Of a stretch of 19,848 nt of DNA, positions 6,507 through 14,177 are shown one piece after another. The DNA is taken from the NCBI GenBank assembly GCA_002391185.1, contig DGRY01000030.1:1-19848 (forward strand), given 5' to 3'. The notes beneath the pieces are model-generated. The model was not told the origin of the DNA. It did not search any database and worked only from the letters and a program-made list of their open reading frames with translations. The stretch's first letter is position 1, and every line of letters starts with the position of its first letter. A program made the translations under genes and the position numbers. The stretch is from Prevotella sp. UBA4376 (GTDB lineage: Bacteria > Bacteroidota > Bacteroidia > Bacteroidales > Bacteroidaceae).

Positions 6507-8549
6507 ATGAAAAATTATCTTTTATTTTTAATGTTTCTTTTTCCTCTCAACGCACTTTGTCAAGAGGAGAAAACAGTGCAACTAAATGAAGTAACCGTAA
6601 AGGCAGCTAAGGTAATAGAGCAGGCTGACGGCAAATTGATTATTCCTTCTATTACCGAAAAGCAAGCTGCAACCAACGGATATACCTTGCTCAATAAACT
6701 ACCACTACCAAACATTGATATAGATCCAGTGTTGCACACTGTCAGTACCAACACCAATCAAGGAACTGTTCAAATTCGTATCAACGGAGCTATTTGCAGC
6801 AAGGAAGATATGCTGGCACTAAATCCAAAACGAGTAAAGAGTATTGAGTATATCAACAATCCCGGATTAAGATACGGAAAAGACATTGCCTATGTAATAA
6901 ACATTAAAACTACTTGTAACAACGAAGGCTACACCATTGGTGCCGACCTCAGCAACACGTTAACATCATGGTATGGCGATAACCTTGTGTTTAGCAAGTG
7001 GAATCATAAAAACTCTGAGTTTGGCGTAAGCTATAACTTTAACTATCAGGACAACAAGGGATACACATGCAAGGAAACGTCCGACTATCTTTTAAGCAAC
7101 GGCACACACTACACCATAAACAGAGAAGAACTCAACAAGAGAATTCGCAACTTTGGTAATACACTTGAACTAAAATACAACCTCGCCGACTCCTCATTAT
7201 ATGTTTTCCAAACCACATTTACACTTGATTTCAATAACAAACCAGGAAATTCATCAACAACACTTTTCTCGGAAAGTGGGCAAGAGGCATTGGAAACATA
7301 TCAATGGCGCAAAAGCAAGAGTAAATCACCTATTCTTGACCTTTATTTCTATCATCAATTAGGGAAACATCAATCCATCACCGCAAACATGTTGGGAACC
7401 GCAATACTTACAAACACATATAATTTCAACAATGAAGGAAGTGATTATGCCTATTCCGTTGATGGAAAAACCTATTCTCTTACCTCAGAAGCCATATATG
7501 AAAATCGCTTGAAACCTGTCACTCTTTCAGCAGGACTTCAACACCGACTGAAATACACAAGCAATAAATATATGGGCGATGTAAACTCTGTCAACAATAT
7601 GCACAACCAAAGTCTTTATCTCTTTGGAGAAGTGAAAGGAAAACTGCAGAAGCTAAACTATTCTGCTGGACTTGGTGTAAGCAACGAGCAATACCAGCAG
7701 TCAACAAACAAGTTTTCTTACTGGCTCTTCCGTCCCAAAGCAACATTAGCCTATTCTCTCTTTGATGCTTGGAACCTGCGCTACACCTTTGAACTTTCAC
7801 AGCACATCTCACAGATTGCTATGATTAGCGACACACGTATTCGTGTTAATTCATTGGAATGGACAGTTGGAAATCCTAACATCAAACCTAATGGCTGTAT
7901 AGAACATTCGATAGCTATATCATTCTCAAAACCAAGATTTAGCAATCAACTCAACACAGCCTATCGTAATATAAGAAACTGTAATATGGAAAGCTATAGT
8001 CGTTCTGACGATAACCAGTTCTACTATACACAAAAGAATCAAAAAGGCATAAAAATGTTCTATGTAATGAACTACACCAACTGGTCTATAATCCCCGACA
8101 AACTGGATCTCAATATAGGTACAAACCTCTTTCGAATCATAAACAAAGGCGATAACTATATCCACACAATTACATCCTATCAACTGAATGCCAACCTGCA
8201 AGCATATCTTGGGAAATGGACCTTAATGGCATATTTTGACAGCGGATATAAATTTATGGAGGGTGAAAGTTGGAATCACGAAAGTGCCACCACCTACTTT
8301 TCATGCAGCTATCAATTAGGCAACTGCAACATCAGTATCTACGCACAACATCCTTTCCAAAAGAACCCTCGAACAGACAAAGGAGGAGTTGATAACGCCC
8401 TTATCCACAGACTGGCAATCGACCACTGTAAAGACTATGGCAACAGAATATCCCTAAACATCAGTTGGAAAATAAATAAAGGCAAACAATTCCGCAACAT
8501 CAACCGCAAGCTGAATAACAAGGATACACAGACTGGAATCCTAAAATAA
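6507..8549 (+). CDS. Outer-membrane protein with plug-like domain and beta-barrel (OMP_b-brl_3 type)
   Basis: The reading frame opens at 6429, but the ATG at 6507 gives a proper signal peptide (MKNYLLFLMFLFPLNALCQ) and 680 residues. Residues 24-33 (VQLNEVTVKA) resemble the TonB-box region at the start of this family. Residues 40-136 form the plug-like domain, with LLNKLPLPNIDID, VQIRINGAICSKEDMLALNP, VKSIEYINNPGLRYG and AYVINIKTT. The rest is strand-rich barrel. Unlike the usual members of about 750-900 residues, it lacks an N-terminal carboxypeptidase-regulatory-like domain. It does not end in an aromatic residue (TQTGILK). It has its own promoter and lies 116 nt after the winged-helix gene, a natural target of that regulator. 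The cargo is unknown. Confidence 0.82.
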   Translation: MKNYLLFLMFLFPLNALCQEEKTVQLNEVTVKAAKVIEQADGKLIIPSITEKQAATNGYTLLNKLPLPNIDIDPVLHTVSTNTNQGTVQIRINGAICSKEDMLALNPKRVKSIEYINNPGLRYGKDIAYVINIKTTCNNEGYTIGADLSNTLTSWYGDNLVFSKWNHKNSEFGVSYNFNYQDNKGYTCKETSDYLLSNGTHYTINREELNKRIRNFGNTLELKYNLADSSLYVFQTTFTLDFNNKPGNSSTTLFSESGQEALETYQWRKSKSKSPILDLYFYHQLGKHQSITANMLGTAILTNTYNFNNEGSDYAYSVDGKTYSLTSEAIYENRLKPVTLSAGLQHRLKYTSNKYMGDVNSVNNMHNQSLYLFGEVKGKLQKLNYSAGLGVSNEQYQQSTNKFSYWLFRPKATLAYSLFDAWNLRYTFELSQHISQIAMISDTRIRVNSLEWTVGNPNIKPNGCIEHSIAISFSKPRFSNQLNTAYRNIRNCNMESYSRSDDNQFYYTQKNQKGIKMFYVMNYTNWSIIPDKLDLNIGTNLFRIINKGDNYIHTITSYQLNANLQAYLGKWTLMAYFDSGYKFMEGESWNHESATTYFSCSYQLGNCNISIYAQHPFQKNPRTDKGGVDNALIHRLAIDHCKDYGNRISLNISWKINKGKQFRNINRKLNNKDTQTGILK

Positions 8550-8552
8550 AAA

Positions 8553-8597
8553 AGCCTCTCCCCCAGCCCTCTCCAAAGGGAGAGGGAGTTCAAACAG
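8553..8597 (+). repeat. Dispersed repeat family A, copy 2
   Basis: It begins 3 nt after the stop of the large barrel gene. The hairpin arms CCCTCTCC (8567-8574) and GGAGAGGG (8579-8586) differ from those of copies 1 and 5 but remain complementary, and the element ends TTCAAACAG. Changed bases with pairing kept suggest selection or copying on the hairpin. Confidence 0.75.
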
Positions 8598-8695
8598 ATG
8601 AAAATAGGCTATTATACATCATCTTCATCTGGATTGAAATTATTGAAAAACTCATAATTTGTAATTGCGTTTGCGCAACCAATTTCAAATTATGA
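8598..8695. other. Spacer without genes
   Basis: I see no ORF here. A small inverted repeat TTGCGTTTGCGCAA lies at about 8664-8677, just before the family B repeat. The 317-bp spacer between the convergent genes is otherwise filled by family A copy 2 and family B copy 1. No T-tailed terminator was found for either gene. Confidence 0.5.
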
Positions 8696-8847
8696 TTAGG
8701 GTTTTATTGGTTTATCTCTCGAAGCAAAGCGGTATCGCTTGCGATAGCGCAGAGAAGATGGTGAGGGCGTGAAAGTTTGCTTTCATAAGCCCGAAGGCAT
8801 CTTCTCGCATAGATGCCAAAGGCATCGCTATGCTTCGAGATGTTTTT
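8696..8847 (+). repeat. Dispersed structured repeat family B, copy 1 (full)
   Basis: It starts TTAGGGTTTTATTGGTTTAT and ends GAGATGTTTTT. A 10-bp closing stem TCTCGAAGCA (8717-8726) pairs with TGCTTCGAGA (8831-8840). Inside are TATCGC/GCGATA (8733-8746), GAGAAGATG (8752-8760) with CATCTTCTC (8798-8806) enclosing GAAAG/CTTTC (8771-8784), and a competing GGCATC/GATGCC pair (8796-8817). The nested stems give a multi-branched fold. No ORF is present. It sits between convergent genes. Confidence 0.7.
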
Positions 8848-8866
8848 ATATGTTCTTCTTATAATA

Positions 8867-9742
8867 TCAAGAATGTTTTCTCTTGAGGCTTTTAACTACT
8901 GGGAAAGCTAAGAACACGAGGAAAGCAATAAGGATGAAACTCATTTCCATTACATGCTTTTGTGGCTCCACCCAGAACTCATTGAAGAAATTAAGGCGAC
9001 CAAGTATTTCTACTGGAACCCAGAACACAATAACAGTAGGAATAGCCATACGGATATTAGCACCCCATGACGAAAGTCGTAGCTGCTTCTTGAAGATAAA
9101 GAAACTACCTACCAAACATACAGCACCTACCGCCATGGTTACCGGACTGTGATCGCCAATGAAATTATTATCATAGCAGAACATCAACAACAGATAGCTT
9201 GCCCACAGAATAAGGTTTATCTCTTCAAACGTAACAATAGCGATGTGTCGGGTAACAGGAGTAGCAACAATAATATCACGCTTCTGTCGCAGAATATGCT
9301 TCTGTATCCAGTTGATAAAATTACATCCAGTACGCAAACTAAACACATAAAGCACCATGAACATCATAAAGAATCCAAACGAAGCTGGCAGTATAAGATA
9401 CTCTGGCTTTGTCACCACCTCTCCATTCTCAATCAGAGGTTGCACACCAAAGCGGTCTGCGTAGTATTTAAACAAGAACTCCACCCAACCTGTCCAGAAG
9501 AACAAACCGCCAAAGAGTCCATAAAGCGTCTGACGAGTACCACCCTTGGCAAACACACCAACAACAGTAACAATCAAACCAAACAGTCCGAGGAAGAAAG
9601 CCGAATAATGAAGTGTTGTAGGCTCCATTGTCTTCTCCATGATTATCATTGCAGCATGTCCCAATGGCATAGCAAAAAGAACAAGCATAAACGATAGAAT
9701 ACTCTTAGCGTAATAATGTTTCTTTTCCATAACAGATTTCAT
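8867..9742 (-). CDS. Multi-pass inner-membrane protein of unknown function
   Basis: A 291-residue protein with about seven or eight hydrophobic segments: near 13-33, 45-64, 73-91, 115-136, 172-189, 199-217, 232-250 and 266-284. Segments are joined by short loops with positive charges such as IQKHILRQKRD (146-156). I recognise no catalytic or transport motif. Short charged or aromatic spots inside or next to helices (FWTGWVEFLFKYY at 82-94, TFEEINLILW at 171-180) may be functional. It has its own strong promoter and is not in an operon. Two in-frame ATGs (9742 and 9730) are possible; the promoter spacing gives 5' leaders of about 13 and 25 nt. Possibly a transporter-like or sensing membrane protein; I do not assign a function. 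Confidence 0.8.
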   Translation of the reverse strand: MKSVMEKKHYYAKSILSFMLVLFAMPLGHAAMIIMEKTMEPTTLHYSAFFLGLFGLIVTVVGVFAKGGTRQTLYGLFGGLFFWTGWVEFLFKYYADRFGVQPLIENGEVVTKPEYLILPASFGFFMMFMVLYVFSLRTGCNFINWIQKHILRQKRDIIVATPVTRHIAIVTFEEINLILWASYLLLMFCYDNNFIGDHSPVTMAVGAVCLVGSFFIFKKQLRLSSWGANIRMAIPTVIVFWVPVEILGRLNFFNEFWVEPQKHVMEMSFILIAFLVFLAFPVVKSLKRKHS

Positions 9743-9760
9743 GATTTAGTTTTATACACA

Positions 9761-9793
9761 CAAAGGTAATAAAAAAATGGAGAAAGCAGCAAA
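9761..9793 (-). promoter_or_regulatory. Promoter of the multi-pass membrane protein gene
   Basis: On the minus strand TTTG (9790-9793), 21 bp, then TACCTTTG (9761-9768) matches the Bacteroides consensus. The start would be near 9755. Confidence 0.7.
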
Positions 9794-9882
9794 CTATGCT
9801 TTCCCCAGAATAAATAAAACCATACTTTCCCTATACCTTACCAATACTTTGACTATACATTCACTCTAATGTAACAATATCT

Positions 9883-9960
9883 GTTGTTCGTTTGTTGTCC
9901 GTTTGATGTCCGTTTGTTGTTCGTTCTGTTAACGGACAACAAACGAACAACAAACGAACA
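9883..9960. repeat. Tandem 11-bp repeats followed by inverted copies
   Basis: Four 11-bp units stand in a row: GTTGTTCGTTT (9883), GTTGTCCGTTT (9894), GATGTCCGTTT (9905) and GTTGTTCGTTC (9916). After GTTAAC (9928-9933) come inverted copies of the same unit (ACAAACGAACA type). The outermost perfect pairing is 19 bp, 9883-9901 with 9933-9951. It lies about 90 bp upstream of the -33 box of the leftward membrane-protein gene. It is not a CRISPR: there are no spacers. Confidence 0.75.
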
Positions 9961-10015
9961 TTATTCTTAGGAGAATAGGAAGAAATGTATTGTTAGGGTA
10001 TAGGAAGGAGGGAGA

Positions 10016-10074
10016 AGCCTCTCCCATCCCTCCCCAGTAGGGAAGGGCTAACCAACAGTTTGAGTTTCTTGCTG
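10016..10074 (+). repeat. Dispersed repeat family A, copy 3
   Basis: It begins AGCCTCTCCCATCCCTCCCC, continues with AGTA and GGGAAGGG, then CCAACAGTTTGAGTTTCTTG. It lies in the gene-free region and is not next to a stop codon. Confidence 0.7.
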
Positions 10075-10187
10075 AAAAAAATCAATGTTCAAAGTTGCTG
10101 GTTGATAGCCTCTACCAGCGCGAAGCATTGCTTCGCTAAATGATAAATGAAAAATGATAAAGAAACAATGATAAAAAAAAGAACCAA

Positions 10188-10231
10188 GAAAACATCTCAA
10201 AAGCCACGGTGCTATGCACCGAAAACCCTAA
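10188..10231 (-). repeat. Dispersed structured repeat family B, copy 2 (minimal, inverted)
   Basis: On the minus strand it starts TTAGGGTTTT and ends GAGATGTTTTC like copy 1, but contains only one hairpin, CGGTGC/GCACCG (10207-10221). It shows that the ends are conserved while the interior varies. Confidence 0.5.
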
Positions 10232-10256
10232 TGAAATAATTACATGCTTATTCTGT

Positions 10257-10467
10257 ATAAGGTTTTATAGGTTTATCTCTCAAAGCATGTTACTATCGCT
10301 TGCGATAGTGTATAGAAAACGATTAGGGCGATGAAAACTTGTTTTAAAGGGAGCCTCTCCCGTCCTCCCCAGTAGGGAAGGAGGACAAACAGATTGAGTT
10401 TACTGCTTTATCATTTTTCATTTTTCATTTATCATTTAGCGGTTTTACCGCGCATAGAGATGTTTTC
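10257..10467 (+). repeat. Dispersed structured repeat family B, copy 3 (interrupted)
   Basis: It opens with ATAAGGTTTTATAGGTTTAT and TCTCAAAGCA, matching copy 1, and keeps the hairpin CTATCGC/GCGATAG (10293-10308) and AAAAC/GTTTT near 10334. Family A copy 4 then interrupts it. The family B end GAGATGTTTTC appears at 10457-10467. Confidence 0.5.
10352..10405 (+). repeat. Dispersed repeat family A, copy 4, nested in family B copy 3
   Basis: AGCCTCTCCCGTCCTCCCCA, GTAGGGAAGGAGGACAAACA and GATTGAGTTTACTG match the other copies. It lies between the two halves of a family B element. Confidence 0.7.
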
Positions 10468-10670
10468 TCGGTTTTTCTTCAATCTTCAACCGAAGGTCAT
10501 CGACCGAGCAGATGTTGTCGGCGAAGCCGGTGCATCTGAATGAGCGAAGGAGATAATAGCACGCCCATAGCGTGCGCTTGCTTATCCTCATAAATTAGTA
10601 TTTTGATAGTTTCGGGGCGACTTTAATGCATTTTTGATATTTAATTAAATGTAAAATAGATAATTTTTTG
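10468..10670. other. Gene-free leader region of the Sus operon, with short palindromes
   Basis: I see no ORF. Small inverted repeats are present, for example CGGC/GCCG at about 10529-10539 and GCACGC/GCGTGC at about 10560-10577. The last 60 bp are very AT-rich and hold the likely promoter. With the repeats upstream they fill the 970-bp interval between the divergent membrane-protein and Sus genes. Confidence 0.45.
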
Positions 10671-10678
10671 TAATTTTG
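10671..10678 (+). promoter_or_regulatory. Probable -7 box of the Sus-type operon
   Basis: TAATTTTG matches TAnnTTTG; no TTTG stands at the usual distance upstream, so the promoter may need an activator. The start would be near 10685, about 28 nt before the ATG. Confidence 0.4.
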
Positions 10679-10712
10679 CGATGTAAAATAAAATGCGAGA
10701 TGCACTAACAAT

Positions 10713-12752
10713 ATGAAATATTTGAGAGAGATTTGCTTCTTTTTGTTTATGAGCATGTGCCTGGTGGGGTATGCTCAGAAAGATAGTATTGATACAGATG
10801 TTCTTTCTGATGACTTATTATGCGTGAGCCGTTCTGATGTGTGGAACGCTCTAAGTATTCTTTCTCCCGAATTTCAATTACTCGATAGACAAAGTTCTGC
10901 TTCAACCATGAACTATGTGCCTTCTGCAGCATCAGTAATGGGTGTTTCCAGGTGGGCAACAGGCGTGAAGACGCAGAATGTAGAGTTTGTGGTGGATGGT
11001 CAGCGTGTGTCAGCCGACATGCTTCGTGGCATGAGTATGTATAACATAAAGAGTATAAAGCTGCATCGTGATGCCCTATCCCTCTCCCGGTGGGGACTTC
11101 ATGGCGCCGATGGTGTGGTAGAGATTACAACCAGAAAGCATGAGAAAGGAAGCATTAATGTGAACTATCGCACCGACCTTTCGCTCAACTGGGCAGACAA
11201 GACAGCCTTTCGCCATCGCCATCAACTTGATTTTGAAGGAGGCGACAAATATGTGGGCTATCACCTCACAGCCCTTTTGTCACCATCATCAAAAGGAATA
11301 AAGGAAGGAAGCAAGAGCGATATCTTAGGACTCAGAGCAATGGTTGAATATAACCGCAAGGCACTAAACATAAGCAACGACATCACTTTCAGAAATGTAA
11401 ACGAACATCTGCCTAACGTTACTGAATATGCAGCAGGCTCATTTGACAAAACTAAATACACCACCCTCACCGACCGTTTCTCAGCAAGACTACAAATTAG
11501 TCCAAAGCTATGGGCTGACGGACATTTCAGTTTTGCCCGTATGCTGTCACGTCGTGACATATATGTATCGCCATCGTCGGAAGTATTTGCCAACAATGCC
11601 GATGTGCGTGCCAATGGCACATACCATATTCTGCGCCACGACATAACCAGTTTTCAGGGAGATTTCTCTCTAAACTATACTCACCAGTTTGATAACAACG
11701 CACTTCTGAAAGCATCGGCAGGAATGAAGATATATAGCGGAACTAACTGGGGTGAAGGCTATGGCGGACGAGGAATAATCAGCGACCAGATGGGATATGT
11801 AACGTTTACCCAAGCCTACGACAGCTTGCAAAAGCCAACAGCCTACCGCAATCACGAAAACGAGCTGCAGGAGTTTGTTGATGTGGCATACCACCACGAT
11901 AGGTTAGGTTTGGAATTTACAACCAATATCAACCACAGCAGTTTGCTGCCAAAGAACAACAGAACAGTTGTCTATGGCGGAGCAAAATGCTATTTTGAAA
12001 TGATTGAAGAAAATGATGCCCCAGTCTTCGGATTGAACAAACTGCGACTGACAGCATCATTTGGTACAACAGGCATTGTGCCATTCTCTGACAGCTACTG
12101 GAGAGCCAACTATCGCAATGATGTGATGAATGAATACATCTACAACTACTACCAGCTTGGTGCTTCGCTACAAGGAATAGCCAACGAAAGCCTCTACCCA
12201 ACCAAAATGCGAACCGCAATATGTTCTGTTGACATGGCAACCAACAGTTTGGAACTGCATGCCGATGTCTATTATAAACGCACAAGCAATATGCTCATTT
12301 TCTCTGCCATGCCATTAGTATATGGCTATACCGAGATGCCCGATAATGGAGGTCAGGTTTGCAACAAAGGTTTCAACATTAAAGCTACACAGAAAATCAT
12401 GGATAAAGAGTTGAAACTCAACGGAACTCTTGCGCTAAACTATAATCGCAACAAGGTAACAGAGATTCCTGAATATTTCTTCACTCACTATTATGCTGTT
12501 GATGAGTCGCTACAAACACACCTCAACCAAAGAGTATTTTCAGGAAGTATGCTTTTCAATGCCAGATGGAATAGTCTTACGGGAGCAGTTGCCTTATATA
12601 GCACCAAAGGTTTCCACCGACTTACAACCATGCAGCTGGGCTATCAATGGAACCATCTCAAGGGATCTGTTAAAACAGCCGACATAACCCTTACTGCAGA
12701 AAATTGGAAATGGCAAAACAGCATAGTGGCATCATTGCATCTTCACTTCTAA
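10713..12752 (+). CDS. Reduced SusC/RagA-like outer-membrane receptor (plug and barrel only)
   Basis: A 679-residue protein with a signal peptide (MKYLREICFFLFMSMCLVGYAQ). A plug-like domain spans about 40-142: VWNALSILSPEFQLLDR, VEFVVDGQRVSADMLRGMSM, IKSIKLHRDALSLSRWG, then GADGVVEITTRK, which parallels AANGVVVIETKS in the full SusC downstream. A strand-rich barrel follows and ends SLHLHF, with the C-terminal phenylalanine expected for outer-membrane assembly. Compared with the 1054-residue SusC it lacks the carboxypeptidase-regulatory-like domain, and no VVVTG-type TonB box is visible between the signal peptide and the plug. Its barrel is also shorter. The adjoining SusD starts 12 nt later, suggesting a receptor-lid pair. 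It may work without TonB, rely on a diverged TonB box, or act as an accessory channel. Confidence 0.8.
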   Translation: MKYLREICFFLFMSMCLVGYAQKDSIDTDVLSDDLLCVSRSDVWNALSILSPEFQLLDRQSSASTMNYVPSAASVMGVSRWATGVKTQNVEFVVDGQRVSADMLRGMSMYNIKSIKLHRDALSLSRWGLHGADGVVEITTRKHEKGSINVNYRTDLSLNWADKTAFRHRHQLDFEGGDKYVGYHLTALLSPSSKGIKEGSKSDILGLRAMVEYNRKALNISNDITFRNVNEHLPNVTEYAAGSFDKTKYTTLTDRFSARLQISPKLWADGHFSFARMLSRRDIYVSPSSEVFANNADVRANGTYHILRHDITSFQGDFSLNYTHQFDNNALLKASAGMKIYSGTNWGEGYGGRGIISDQMGYVTFTQAYDSLQKPTAYRNHENELQEFVDVAYHHDRLGLEFTTNINHSSLLPKNNRTVVYGGAKCYFEMIEENDAPVFGLNKLRLTASFGTTGIVPFSDSYWRANYRNDVMNEYIYNYYQLGASLQGIANESLYPTKMRTAICSVDMATNSLELHADVYYKRTSNMLIFSAMPLVYGYTEMPDNGGQVCNKGFNIKATQKIMDKELKLNGTLALNYNRNKVTEIPEYFFTHYYAVDESLQTHLNQRVFSGSMLFNARWNSLTGAVALYSTKGFHRLTTMQLGYQWNHLKGSVKTADITLTAENWKWQNSIVASLHLHF

Positions 12753-12764
12753 ACTCAAGGACAA

Positions 12765-14177
12765 ATGAAACATACTTCCATTTTTTCTTCTTTCTTCTTT
12801 TATCTTATATTTTTGCTTTCGTCATGTTCCGACTTTCTAAACCAAGAGAACGACGGAACAACCCTGTCGGACACTCGTTTCTTTAAAGACGAGAGTGCTT
12901 ACTTGCAAGCACTAACCGACATATACACACAGATGCGTGGAGAACACCTATACGGTGGAACGCTCACTTTGAAGATGAACGAACCACTTGCTCACAATAT
13001 CACTCCCTTTGACGATGTGTCAACAGCAGCTGCCAATGGCACATTCTCTAATCCTGCCTTTGCCCAAGCCCTCGATTCTACTGTTGCAACAGCATACCGT
13101 GTGGTGACAGGATGCAACAAGATTATAGCCGAGGCAGAAAACACAGATGTGGTGTTTTTCAACGCAGGTCAGAAAGAAGTTATCACAGGCGAATGTTATG
13201 CCCTAAGAGCAGCCTTGCAGTTTGATCTCCTTCGTCTTTTTCACCCGCTTCCAGCACATAATCCAACTTTCACAGGATTACCATACGTAACAGAATATGC
13301 TCAGAAAAACATTCAGCCACTCACCACACAAGAGATATTTTCACACGTGAACAACGACCTTGACCGTGCAGAGGTGTTGCTTTCCACCTACGACCCTATA
13401 CTAAAGAGTAGCACAACAACCGTCAAGGCAGGTCAGCTTGACAGAGCACTAAGAACATTCCAGATGAACTACTATGCCGTGAAAGCCCTTCAGGCTCGTG
13501 TAGCTCTGTGGGAAGGCAACTATCAAAGAGCAGCAAATGCTGCCGACTCGGTGTTTAACCACCTACGCAATGTTAGCACACGCAACCAGCTGTTCTATTA
13601 TGTCACTCCAGGTAAATACGGAAGCGACTATAGTTTCTCACGCGAATATATCTTCGGTATTTCCTCTACCCCAAAAGGCTTCACTGCATTAAGCGACAGC
13701 TTGTTCAAGAGCCTTGGTGTTACAACAATAAACCTGCGAGGCATATATCAGCAGAACACTGACATTCGCTATCGTGCATGGTTCAAATCAACCAACGAAG
13801 GCTACACAATGGAAAACAAGTTTGGCAAGGAAACACTTTTGAGTGGCTATGTAACAAGTTCTACTGGCGGAGCTGTCACCTTGCCGGCAGCCATTCCATA
13901 TATCAAGTTAGGCGAGGTGACACTTATCAAGGCTGAAGCCCTCAACGAGTTAGGACGCACCGAAGAAGCCTTGGAGCTGCTCACCACCATGCAGGCAAAC
14001 AAGAATATTGACTATGCAGCATCAGCACAGAATATTACAAAAGAAAAGCTGCGCCAACTCATCTACGATGAATATCAGCGTGACCTGTTTGGCGAAGGAC
14101 AGCTGTTTTATCTAAATAAGAGAGTGAACACCCCTTCTCTCGTTCTCCCTATTCCATCACACCTACTCGCTCTATGA
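12765..14177 (+). CDS. SusD/RagB family substrate-binding lipoprotein (first copy)
   Basis: A 470-residue surface lipoprotein. The lipobox LSSC places the acylated cysteine at residue 21. The SusD-type N-terminal segment runs through SDTRFFKDESAYLQALTDIY and MRGEHLYGGTLTL. Helical repeat-like segments follow (GECYALRAALQFDLLRLFHP at 152-171; YYAVKALQARVALWEGNYQR), and it ends EYQRDLFGEGQLFYLNKR and LVLPIP. It probably forms the lid of a receptor, most simply the reduced SusC-like protein before it. It shares LYGGTL and GEGQLFY with the second SusD (LYGGNL, GEGQLFY), consistent with a duplicated pair. Its TGA overlaps the start of the next gene (ATGA), indicating coupled translation. Confidence 0.9.
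   Translation: MKHTSIFSSFFFYLIFLLSSCSDFLNQENDGTTLSDTRFFKDESAYLQALTDIYTQMRGEHLYGGTLTLKMNEPLAHNITPFDDVSTAAANGTFSNPAFAQALDSTVATAYRVVTGCNKIIAEAENTDVVFFNAGQKEVITGECYALRAALQFDLLRLFHPLPAHNPTFTGLPYVTEYAQKNIQPLTTQEIFSHVNNDLDRAEVLLSTYDPILKSSTTTVKAGQLDRALRTFQMNYYAVKALQARVALWEGNYQRAANAADSVFNHLRNVSTRNQLFYYVTPGKYGSDYSFSREYIFGISSTPKGFTALSDSLFKSLGVTTINLRGIYQQNTDIRYRAWFKSTNEGYTMENKFGKETLLSGYVTSSTGGAVTLPAAIPYIKLGEVTLIKAEALNELGRTEEALELLTTMQANKNIDYAASAQNITKEKLRQLIYDEYQRDLFGEGQLFYLNKRVNTPSLVLPIPSHLLAL

Larger units (their letters stand above)
10134..10441. repeat. Inverted repeat pair flanking about 243 bp
   Basis: CGCTAAATGATAAATGAAAA at the start of 10134-10162 recurs inverted at 10406-10441. The right copy carries one extra 7-nt AAAATGA unit; the pairing otherwise holds over 29 nt. 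Each outer end borders a small hairpin: GCGAAGCA/TGCTTCGC at 10121-10136 on the left, AGCGGT/ACCGC at 10438-10451 on the right. No transposase or ORF lies between. Confidence 0.6.

Noticed and set aside
8696..8847. tRNA or group II intron in the structured region
   Set aside because: The stems do not follow a tRNA cloverleaf, there is no CCA end or anticodon arm, and no reverse transcriptase is present; its ends recur as a dispersed repeat.
9149..9697. 182-codon plus-strand ORF
   Set aside because: It lies antisense to the membrane-protein gene, its translation is low-complexity and rich in H, Q, T and N, and it has no promoter or family resemblance.
9883..9960. CRISPR array
   Set aside because: The 11-bp units are adjacent with no spacers and reverse orientation midway; no cas gene is present.
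11261..11644. 127-codon minus-strand ORF inside the reduced receptor gene
   Set aside because: It is antisense to a clearly coding barrel sequence and has no recognisable domain.
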